Source: an uncultured Eubacterium sp.
GTDB lineage: Bacteria; Bacillota; Clostridia; Lachnospirales; Lachnospiraceae
DNA: 32,277 nucleotides
Direction: 5' to 3'
NCBI GenBank assembly: GCA_910579075.1
Contig: CAJTSV010000030.1
Location: forward strand, 2,863-35,139
Under the pieces are notes generated by a model that saw only the letters and a program-made list of their open reading frames with translations, ran no database searches and was not told the origin of the DNA. Of the stretch, positions 24,700 to 31,051 are shown piece by piece. Numbering within the stretch: the first letter of the stretch is position 1; the number at the start of each line of letters is the position of its first letter. The position numbers and the translations under genes are program-made.

Positions 24700-25413
24700 C
24701 TAAAATTCCTTTTCTTTTACAAGCTTCACCAAAACAGCCAAAAGAGCTGCCACCAGAAACACCGATGCCAGCAGGAACCGGATTTTATTTCTTTCAAAAA
24801 CCCAGAATCCATAATCTGCCGATACATTTCTTAAAACAAGCCCAAACGCAGCCGTCCTGGATTCCACAAAACAGATTCCGGAAACGGCGGCGACGCCATA
24901 CAGCACATTGGAAAAACCCCACCAGCATATCATGACAGCAAGCATAAAAATCATGTTCCGCAGAAACAGGACTGCCAGCTGTGCCAGAAATACCTGCGGC
25001 ACAACCGCCTTCATAATAAGCGCAAAATAACTGCGCGGGCTTTCCCAGTTGATGTTCTCCTTCCCCCAGAACATTCCCATTCCATGCACGGCTGCAAGAT
25101 AAACCGCTGTAATCATGCCATTCCAGGCCAGCATACTGGCAGACTGCCAGAAAAACAGCTTTCTCCTTGTTCCATACAGCAGCATTTCTGCCGCAGCAGG
25201 ATGCCGGTGCAGCAAAACGATGCACCCAGCCGCAGCAGGAACCAGCAAAAACAGGCTGTAGCTGTATGGCACTGCCATATCCACCAGAAGGTCTGCTTTT
25301 GTATAAACGGACAGCGTAAACGGCGGGCCCTTCCGATACAAAGCCTGCAGATAAAGGATAAGCCCTGCTGCCTCATAAGCCAGAAGCAGAAACAGTCCCA
25401 CACTACGCTTCAT
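24700..25413 (-). CDS. ABC transporter membrane protein (second permease-like subunit)
   Basis: 237 residues with about six predicted membrane segments; the first follows MKRSVG directly. No enzyme motif is seen and the family is unrecognised. The start overlaps the end of the upstream membrane gene by 11 bases, implying translational coupling. It ends KLVKEKEF, a basic tail like that of the next protein (KRMEF), which hints that the permease genes are diverged relatives. Its role is inferred from position beside the ABC ATPase. Confidence 0.75.
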   Translation of the reverse strand: MKRSVGLFLLLAYEAAGLILYLQALYRKGPPFTLSVYTKADLLVDMAVPYSYSLFLLVPAAAGCIVLLHRHPAAAEMLLYGTRRKLFFWQSASMLAWNGMITAVYLAAVHGMGMFWGKENINWESPRSYFALIMKAVVPQVFLAQLAVLFLRNMIFMLAVMICWWGFSNVLYGVAAVSGICFVESRTAAFGLVLRNVSADYGFWVFERNKIRFLLASVFLVAALLAVLVKLVKEKEF

Positions 25414-26191
25414 ACCGCACCCCTTTGTGCCAGTATAAGGCCGTAACAGCCACGGCTGTGGCGACTGTCAGGAATATAGAATCCATTTTCCGGATTCCCA
25501 TTCCCGGTATCAGAAAATAATTTGGCGAATATACAATCGTGTCCAGTATATTTCCGAGACTGAACAGCAGGTAATAAATTCCATATGGTATCAAAAGCGC
25601 AGCCGCCCGGTAATTCACCACATATCCAAGCAGTGCCGCACTCAGCGCAAGGATTCCGCCAGCTGCAAAATCAAACATCAGATAAATGCCTGTATAAATC
25701 AGCGGATGCGCATAATAAAAATCCGCTCCGACACAGTAAGATACCGGCCCGATGCCGATATAAGGAAACGGCCCTGCTGCCGGGCGCTGCGCCGCTGTCA
25801 GAAGAAAATTCAGCAGCAAAGGAACTGTAACAGAAAATCCGCCCGAAAAAAAGACCGCCATGCCCCTCGCCCGGAAATACGTTTTCCTGCTGCACCGCAA
25901 AAGCAGGCTTCTGGCATACCCGGAATGCAGGTCGTCATAAAACGCCCCGCCATACGGCATCACGGCAAGAAGCGGGAGAATCAGATAGTACCAGTATGAC
26001 TGCATGGCATGGGAGCCTGCTCCTATCCAGCTGGCATACAGGCTCTCCGGCAGGCCATGCCCCATCATTTCCACCTGGTACACATTCTGCCAGAAATGCC
26101 AGAAAGCAATCCCGCATCCAAGGCACAGGGCCGCCCTGCATTCCATTGCGCGAAACATCCGCCTGCATTCATTGCCAAAAATCCTGTTCAT
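25403..26191 (-). CDS. ABC transporter membrane protein (first permease-like subunit)
   Basis: About 262 residues with roughly six membrane segments, including MQSYWYYLILPLLAVMPYGG and later ALSAALLGYVVNYRAAALLI. The cytoplasmic start MNRIFGNECRRMFRAM resembles ABC-2-like permease subunits. I place the start at 26191 because AGGAGG lies 9 bases upstream on the minus strand; a longer open reading to 26311 lacks support. It heads the five-gene cassette, and its end overlaps the next gene by 11 bases. Confidence 0.77.
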   Translation of the reverse strand: MNRIFGNECRRMFRAMECRAALCLGCGIAFWHFWQNVYQVEMMGHGLPESLYASWIGAGSHAMQSYWYYLILPLLAVMPYGGAFYDDLHSGYARSLLLRCSRKTYFRARGMAVFFSGGFSVTVPLLLNFLLTAAQRPAAGPFPYIGIGPVSYCVGADFYYAHPLIYTGIYLMFDFAAGGILALSAALLGYVVNYRAAALLIPYGIYYLLFSLGNILDTIVYSPNYFLIPGMGIRKMDSIFLTVATAVAVTALYWHKGVRYEA

Positions 26192-26273
26192 GATGAAGGC
26201 CCTCCTTTTTCCGTTTAAAATCCCAGCCGTGAAGCTTTCCGGCTGATGAAGCATCTCCCTGGTTTCGACGCTC

Positions 26274-27044
26274 TTAAAATGATGATTCAAAAGCCTGTTT
26301 ACGGTTCTCATATTCCAGGGATTCCAAAAATACCATGCTGTAATCCTCCGGTTCTACATGCTCTATATTTGCACCTGTTGGATTAAAACCCAGCAGAAAA
26401 TGCCTTCCGGCTTCTTCCAGTTCGCTGTCTTCTGCTACAAACACCAGGGATGTCTCTATCGTTTCTCCCTCTGGCAGGCTGTACTGATACATATCTTTAT
26501 TCTTTTCTGAATCAGGTGTCAGTATGCTGGCGGACACCAGTTCCCCTGGCCCAATCCGCAGTTCATCTTCCGTAAAATATGACAGCCTGAAAATATTCCA
26601 CCAGAAATCAAATTCCCCTTCCTGCCTGACTGCGACATCCACTACTACATATGTCCGCCCGTCTGTTATCCTGCCGTTTTCATCCAGTTCCGGCTGCGGC
26701 CCTGACAAGTCTGTCCAGTCTCCCTGCTGCTTTGTCAGCCTGACCCGGTCTGCCCGGTATATAATTGTCCCTGTGTTAAAAATATTCTTTTGCCGGATAT
26801 CTTCTCTTTCCTGACCCACCTTACAGCCGCCCGCTGCAATTTCAATATAATCTTCCAATGTCCCTGCCCGCCCGTCATCCGGGCTGTCTGTATTATCCGG
26901 CAAATCTGTTTCTGCCCTGTGCTCTGCTGGCTGTTCCTGTCCTGTTTTCTTTCCGGTTTCCACCTGCGTATCTTTTTGGCATGCTGCTATACCAAACAAC
27001 AGACTGCATACAGCAAGCAATGGTTTCATTTTTTTCATAAACAT
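26274..27044 (-). CDS. Predicted lipoprotein upstream of the ABC cassette
   Basis: 256 residues with a lipoprotein signal: MKKMKPLLAVCSLL then LFGIAAC, where the last cysteine would be lipidated. A disordered acidic and Thr/Glu-rich spacer follows (about 25-65), then a beta-rich extracytoplasmic domain with TYVVVDVAVRQEGEFDFWWN and LGFNPTGANIEHVEPEDYSM. Its layout parallels the exported protein at the other end of the cassette, so both may belong to a telokin-like/DUF4352-like fold class; this is a guess. GGAGGG lies 5 bases before the ATG at 27044, and an in-frame ATG 6 bases on is an alternative. The gene precedes the cassette by about 80 bases in the same direction. Confidence 0.75.
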   Translation of the reverse strand: MFMKKMKPLLAVCSLLFGIAACQKDTQVETGKKTGQEQPAEHRAETDLPDNTDSPDDGRAGTLEDYIEIAAGGCKVGQEREDIRQKNIFNTGTIIYRADRVRLTKQQGDWTDLSGPQPELDENGRITDGRTYVVVDVAVRQEGEFDFWWNIFRLSYFTEDELRIGPGELVSASILTPDSEKNKDMYQYSLPEGETIETSLVFVAEDSELEEAGRHFLLGFNPTGANIEHVEPEDYSMVFLESLEYENRKQAFESSF

Positions 27045-27301
27045 GGCTGCCCTCCAGACTGTCCAAACATTTATCAGTTTCTGCAGGCAATAAATCTGCT
27101 GCCATACCTGCTTTCACAAACATTTATTCTCATCCAATAAACACTCTTATCCGTCTTTTTGCATGCTGAAAAGCCAGTTCTGTTAACCAGATTATATACT
27201 GTCAGGGCATCATAACAGCATCATCTGCCTTTTCCAATGCCGTTTGGGCATCCTGCATCCATTTGTTTTTCCTGCATGGTTTATTTCCCGCTTTCCAAAA
27301 G
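27045..27301. other. Intergenic region upstream of the lipoprotein gene
   Basis: No convincing gene in about 260 bases. On the minus strand a stretch at about 27131-27165 has five A, then GTTTATT 13 bases further on, resembling the paired blocks near 30060 and 30910. It is a weak candidate promoter for the lipoprotein gene. Otherwise I see nothing. Confidence 0.35.
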
Positions 27302-27385
27302 AATATCAATCTGTGCAAGAATGGACTTATCTTCAAAACGTTCTCCTTCAGATTTATTCATTTTCACTGCTGAAATGCTGGCCAA
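27302..27385 (-). pseudogene. Chimeric remnant of an Rhs-like gene and its upstream neighbour
   Basis: Bases 27302-27346 match 28715-28759 at 42 of 45 positions, the segment encoding GERFEDKSILAQID in the Rhs-like gene. Bases 27361-27383 match 29583-29605 at 21 of 23, the 3' end of the small exported-protein gene. In translation this gives SISAVKMNK then GERFEDKSILAQID, followed by six unrelated residues and a stop. There is no start codon context. It looks like a duplicated copy of the neighbouring gene pair with its middle deleted, its homology ending exactly at the end of the Rhs core. Confidence 0.7.
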
Positions 27386-27401
27386 AAAAAAGCACACCCT
27401 G

Positions 27402-27953
27402 TCAGTCTCTCTCGTAACCTTCCTGCTCCAGCAGCTCTCTCATCTTTTTCTTTGCACGATACAGCCTCATTTCAACCGTTTTTTCAGAAAGCTCCAGCTG
27501 CTTTGCAATCTCACGGATGCTGAATTCCTGATAGTATTTCAGGACCAGTACCGTATACAGAGTTTCCGGCAGGCGGGACATCACCCTCTGCAGCAGCTCC
27601 TTTTGTTCCCTGCGCTGCATATGCGCTTCCGGCTGTATATCTGCATCCATGCTGCACAGCACCAGTTCTTCCGGGTCTTTCCCGTCAAAATGCTCCTGCC
27701 TTCTTATCTCGTCAATGCATTTATTTCTCACAATCGTAATGCACAAAGCCGTCAGCTTCCTTCCACAAATGCCGGAATAGGTTCTGTAATTTCTGGCAAT
27801 GCTAAAAAAAGCCTCCTGGACAGCGTTTTCTGCTTCCGCGGGGCTTTTGAGGATTCCAAATGCCACATGGTACATCTGTTTGTAATTTTCTTCATAAATC
27901 TGCTGAAATGGGACACCCGGTTTCCCATCTCCTGCTTTTAGCCAGAATAACAT
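27402..27953 (-). CDS. RNA polymerase sigma factor, ECF-type (sigma-70 family)
   Basis: 183 residues. Region 2 (about 15-85) reads FQQIYEENYKQMYHVAFGIL then PAEAENAVQEAFFSIARN, the core-binding and -10 recognition part. Region 4 (about 120-178) reads LPETLYTVLVLKYYQEFSIR then EIAKQLELSEKTVEMRLYRA, a helix-turn-helix for the -35 box. No other domain is present. Purine-rich AGGAAAG and GGGGAGAG precede the ATG. Directly upstream is a perfect 14-bp hairpin. It lies downstream of two exported-protein genes, with a DUF4367-like membrane protein further up, so it may direct transcription of this module. No cognate anti-sigma gene follows it directly, which is unusual. Confidence 0.9.
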   Translation of the reverse strand: MLFWLKAGDGKPGVPFQQIYEENYKQMYHVAFGILKSPAEAENAVQEAFFSIARNYRTYSGICGRKLTALCITIVRNKCIDEIRRQEHFDGKDPEELVLCSMDADIQPEAHMQRREQKELLQRVMSRLPETLYTVLVLKYYQEFSIREIAKQLELSEKTVEMRLYRAKKKMRELLEQEGYERD

Positions 27954-27970
27954 CTCTCCCCATCTTTCCT

Positions 27971-28003
27971 GCAGCTGTCTGGGTAAAACACCCAGACAGC
28001 TGC
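27971..28003 (-). promoter_or_regulatory. Perfect 14-bp intercistronic hairpin before the sigma-factor gene
   Basis: GCAGCTGTCTGGGT (27971-27984) pairs perfectly with 27990-28003 around a 5-base loop. Neither side has a T-run adjacent, so it is not a standard terminator. On the minus strand its end touches the purine-rich ribosome binding region of the sigma gene. It could shield, stabilise or process that mRNA. The structure is certain, the role inferred. Confidence 0.55.
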
Positions 28004-28042
28004 CTGCGTCAGGATTTTCAGTCTCAATTATTTTTTTCTTAA

Positions 28043-29524
28043 TCAGACAAAATCATACTTTGAAGGATAATCGGCCGACAAATTAAAAAAGACATTTTGA
28101 TTTTTATAATTCGTATAATAAGATTTCAGCGTCTGTGCGGATGTAATATTAGTATCTACTCCAACCAGCATTACATTGCATAAGGACATGCCGCTATATT
28201 TGAAGCTTGTGCCTGACCCGCTAAACAAATTGCGACTCACCATCCCCACATGATTGCACTGTTTATCAAATCCTCTTGGCTTTGAAACAAGCGAACCGAG
28301 CCTGCTTCTGGAAGGCTCTGCACTTAAGGCACATGCATACCATGTTGCTGATTTCCATAAAGGACTATTTTTAGCAGGATTCCTTGCATGTATTGATACG
28401 TCTTCTCCAGAAACAATGCAGCTATATTGCGATTTCGCTGTTGCAATATTTTTTAATGTATTGGTTCTTCCAGAACCGTAAAATCCGGACCAGTTTGCTG
28501 CTTTCCGGTTCATCAGCTCCCAGGTAACAGCCTTTTGGTCTCCTTCTATCATGCACTCTGCATAAATCAGGCGGGATAACAGTTCCTTTTTGCTTAATGA
28601 AGAATACCATTCAGCACTATACTTAATTTCCTTTCCATGTGAAGAATCATTCATTAAACTGCTGACTTCTTTGTCAATATCTGACTTTGTAGTTCTGGCT
28701 GTGGCATCATCTGTAATATCAATTTGTGCAAGAATAGATTTATCTTCAAAACGTTCTCCTGTCTCCACATCCGAAAAGCCAATTCCGCTATCTAAATAAT
28801 ACCCTGTCAGAGAATCATAATATCCCCAGCACCAGCGGTATGGATTCTGAAATCCGATAAACGCCGGGTCTTTGATATCTTCTGTCCATTCCCCGTTTTC
28901 GTCCCTTCCAAAAACCCTGCAGTTTTTATTCTCATCGTACTCGTATTTTGCAACAAGCTCACGGGCATTATTTTCAATTCCCGCCACACTGCCGCATCCA
29001 TCCGAAACCAGACGGTAATACTCCCCATTGTACCAGATTCCGTCACAAGCCTCATATTCACTAAACGTGAATGAAAGTTCAACACCGTTTCTTTCCTGCT
29101 TTATAACCTGTTTCCCCCAGCAAAAATCCTGTCCGAACTCACGTCTTATGTATTCATCCCCTCTGACAGACCGGACACAGTCCCCGATATCATCATATTC
29201 AAAATAGACGGTTTCACCGTTTATCTTCGACGGAATGGACGGAATCCGCGCTGCCTCGTCGTAAATTGGCCCGTAAGTTTCTACAAACTGCTGCGCATAA
29301 TCCTCCTCCGTCTGCGGATATACCTCACCATCGTCCAAAATCACTTCCGGCTCGTCATCATCGTCCAAATACCAGTCCGGGCCTTCATCCCTGTTTTCCT
29401 GTTCAAGCTGCGGGAGCACGTTTTTTTCTGCATTACCCAGTCCCGGCCCTATTTCTGCTGCGGATGCACATGTGCTGCCAGCAAGCATAAAACAGAGCAT
29501 CGCACTGACAATTTTCTTCTTCAT
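28043..29524 (-). CDS. Secreted compact Rhs-core protein with SleB-like hydrolase C-terminus
   Basis: 493 residues. A signal peptide opens the protein (MKKKIVSAMLCFMLAGSTCA, then SAAE), followed by an acidic region rich in D/E. Residues about 95-290 read as a shortened Rhs/YD-repeat region: YFEYDDIGD, LVSDGCGSVAGI, LVAKYEYDENKN, then NPYRWCWGYYDSLTGYYL and DVETGERFED. This matches, piece by piece, the Rhs-associated core (NPFRYRGYYYD...TGLYYL...PETGRF). The C-terminus (about 330-400) has LLSRLIYAECMIEGDQKAVT followed by WELMNRKA, resembling SleB/Hydrolase_2 cell-wall hydrolases, with a glutamate in YAE at the expected catalytic place. The start at 29524 has AGGAGG 9 bases upstream. It could be a wall-remodelling enzyme or a polymorphic-toxin relative. 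No immunity gene is evident. Confidence 0.72.
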   Translation of the reverse strand: MKKKIVSAMLCFMLAGSTCASAAEIGPGLGNAEKNVLPQLEQENRDEGPDWYLDDDDEPEVILDDGEVYPQTEEDYAQQFVETYGPIYDEAARIPSIPSKINGETVYFEYDDIGDCVRSVRGDEYIRREFGQDFCWGKQVIKQERNGVELSFTFSEYEACDGIWYNGEYYRLVSDGCGSVAGIENNARELVAKYEYDENKNCRVFGRDENGEWTEDIKDPAFIGFQNPYRWCWGYYDSLTGYYLDSGIGFSDVETGERFEDKSILAQIDITDDATARTTKSDIDKEVSSLMNDSSHGKEIKYSAEWYSSLSKKELLSRLIYAECMIEGDQKAVTWELMNRKAANWSGFYGSGRTNTLKNIATAKSQYSCIVSGEDVSIHARNPAKNSPLWKSATWYACALSAEPSRSRLGSLVSKPRGFDKQCNHVGMVSRNLFSGSGTSFKYSGMSLCNVMLVGVDTNITSAQTLKSYYTNYKNQNVFFNLSADYPSKYDFV

Positions 29525-29574
29525 AATTCGCTTCCTCCTTTTCCGATGCCATTGCGGCATACTGCATAATTACA

Positions 29575-29988
29575 TTAATTTGTTTTCACTGTTGAAATGC
29601 TGACCTTTTCTTCCTTATTATCTGCATCGTACACACTGCCGGAAAATGAAAGCCTGTATCTGTGCCCTGATTTAACTGCTGCCGTTTTCATCACATTATA
29701 TATGCTTCCTTCTTTACTGGCAGTCCATATATTTACAGTTCCTGCTTCTGTTTCATCATACAGCTTTAAAGTGCCAGTTATTTTCCTTGTTCCTGCTTTC
29801 CCAGCAATCATGACTGTGCATCTTGCCTGATTATCAGAAAAATCAAGAGAAAGCTTTTGGCTGGAAATATTATCTGACAAAAGAGACACTTCCAAAACCG
29901 GCTGTGCAAGTACAGTCTGCGCATTCCCTGACATAAGGATAAAAAAACCAGACAGAAGTCCTACGGCCGCCAAACGCATTTTCTGCAT
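29575..29988 (-). CDS. Small exported protein, function unknown
   Basis: 137 residues. A clear signal peptide (basic start, then LAAVGLLSGFFILMSGNA) has a likely cleavage after VLA in TVLAQP. The mature part is about 110 residues of beta-strand character with a TRKITGTLKLYDE segment, a W-T motif and a final VSISTVKTN. It resembles small Ig-like exported proteins of Lachnospiraceae; DUF6147 comes to mind but is unverified. AGGAGGGAG precedes the ATG. It lies 50 bases ahead of the Rhs-like gene in the same direction and behind a promoter-like block shared with the DUF4367-type gene. Part of its 3' end is copied in the remnant near 27370. Confidence 0.75.
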   Translation of the reverse strand: MQKMRLAAVGLLSGFFILMSGNAQTVLAQPVLEVSLLSDNISSQKLSLDFSDNQARCTVMIAGKAGTRKITGTLKLYDETEAGTVNIWTASKEGSIYNVMKTAAVKSGHRYRLSFSGSVYDADNKEEKVSISTVKTN

Positions 29989-30037
29989 TTTCGTCTCCCT
30001 CCTTCCTTAAAAATTAAATGCCATTTACATGCATCTA

Positions 30038-30089
30038 TTTAATAAACGCACGACATCGTTTTTTCACTACATAATTTTACAAAAAAAAT
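30038..30089 (-). promoter_or_regulatory. Promoter-like repeat block, copy 1
   Basis: Matches the block at 30889-30940 at 42 of 52 positions with no gaps. On the minus strand the conserved parts are an A/T-rich start, GTAGTGAAAA, 10 variable bases, then TGCGTTTATTAAA. It lies 50-100 bases ahead of the small exported-protein gene. The bipartite layout suggests a promoter pair for a specific sigma factor; TGAAAA and TATTAA are 16 bases apart, so a sigma-A reading is also possible. Confidence 0.55.
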
Positions 30090-30120
30090 TATTTTTTTAT
30101 TTTTATTTTGAGTTCCTGCG

Positions 30121-30795
30121 TCATTTTTGTGCAACACCCTCCCGAATTTTCAGCATTTCTTCCTTTGGCAGCATACTGGTAATCGTAAATACAATCTGCT
30201 CATCCTCTGACAGCCACATCATGCAGTTATCGGAAAATCCATCCGTTGCTTCAAAATAATATATCTCCCTGTTATCCCCTGTTTTTAAAATAGAAAAATC
30301 TACACCTTCATTATTAAGGCTTATTTCCGCATCCGCAAGAACATAATCAAAACACAGCCTGTTATTCTCATTAAAATATGCCAGTATTCCTGACGTTTCA
30401 TAATATTCATCCACTTGCAGCTCAAATCCATCCGGTACATAAGACAACATATACTCAGGAACGCTGTTAAGACTGGTTTCTTCCTGAAACTTAAATTCCG
30501 CAAAATCCTCCAGCCACGTCATCACCCTCCTGCCAGCTTCTGTTATCCCGCGCGGATAAAAGATGGAAACAAAAAGCACGCCGGCAGCTGCCGCCCCAAG
30601 GGCACAGGAACGTGCTTTTGCATACAGCCTTTTGCGCCGCATCCGCTTTAAAAGCCCGTCCATCCTGTCCGAAAAGGAGTCTGACAGCGTATAGGACTCT
30701 TTCAGCACTTCCCTCTGCGGCAGGGCATCCAGCTGTGTTTCCTGCATCTGTGTCACCAGTTCTTTCCAGTCATCTTCTTTCATATCTTTCCTCAT
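30121..30795 (-). CDS. DUF4367-like single-pass membrane protein, possible anti-sigma factor
   Basis: 224 residues. The N-terminal ~65 residues are cytoplasmic and charged (MKEDDWKELVTQMQETQ; SFSDRMDGLLKRMRRKR). One membrane segment follows, ALGAAAAGVLFVSIFY. The outer part, about 140 residues, carries SYVPDGFELQVDEYY and ends with FTITSMLPKEEMLKIREG, resembling DUF4367 domains often found next to ECF sigma genes. That topology fits an anti-sigma or signal-sensing protein. The start is either 30795 (GGGAG 9 bases upstream) or the ATG 12 bases later (AGGAAAG just upstream). It is transcribed toward the exported proteins and the sigma gene but has a promoter-like block of its own. Confidence 0.75.
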   Translation of the reverse strand: MRKDMKEDDWKELVTQMQETQLDALPQREVLKESYTLSDSFSDRMDGLLKRMRRKRLYAKARSCALGAAAAGVLFVSIFYPRGITEAGRRVMTWLEDFAEFKFQEETSLNSVPEYMLSYVPDGFELQVDEYYETSGILAYFNENNRLCFDYVLADAEISLNNEGVDFSILKTGDNREIYYFEATDGFSDNCMMWLSEDEQIVFTITSMLPKEEMLKIREGVAQK

Positions 30796-30888
30796 TCAGC
30801 CATTCTCCCGTCTTTTCATTCCGCAGCCGCCGCATGCTTTTTTCTTCTTTATTCTGTGTAAAAACCCACACCTGCCCTGCTGCTTCTG

Positions 30889-30940
30889 TTTAATAAACGC
30901 AGCAGCACCCTTTTTCACTACATCATTTTTGAAAAAAAAT
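30889..30940 (-). promoter_or_regulatory. Promoter-like repeat block, copy 2
   Basis: Second copy of the 52-base block, about 95-145 bases ahead of the DUF4367-like gene. Both half-blocks are kept while the 10-base spacer has changed at 7 of 10 positions. This is the pattern of a functional two-part site rather than a recent duplication. Confidence 0.55.
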
Positions 30941-30950
30941 CAAGTCTCCA

Positions 30951-30979
30951 TTGACTTTTCCATACCCATATTGTAGAAT
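30951..30979 (+). promoter_or_regulatory. Vegetative promoter of guaB
   Basis: TTGACT (30951-30956) and TAGAAT (30974-30979) are separated by 17 bases. The predicted start is near 30986, giving a leader of about 65 bases. I see no purine-riboswitch or other structured element in that leader. Confidence 0.7.
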
Positions 30980-31051
30980 TGATAAAATTACAGCAAAATA
31001 CTAGAAATCATACGAATCGGTACGCACCCGAAGAAAGAGAGGATACGAAAC

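Noticed and set aside
26224..26245. CAGCCG/CGGCTG hairpin between the lipoprotein and the ABC cassette as a terminator
   Set aside because: The 6-bp stem is followed on the minus strand only by GGATTTTAAA; too weak to call, though partial termination is possible.
27237..27941. Plus-strand 234-codon open reading frame
   Set aside because: It lies antisense to the well-supported sigma-factor gene and the Rhs-like remnant, has no ribosome binding site and no recognisable protein features.
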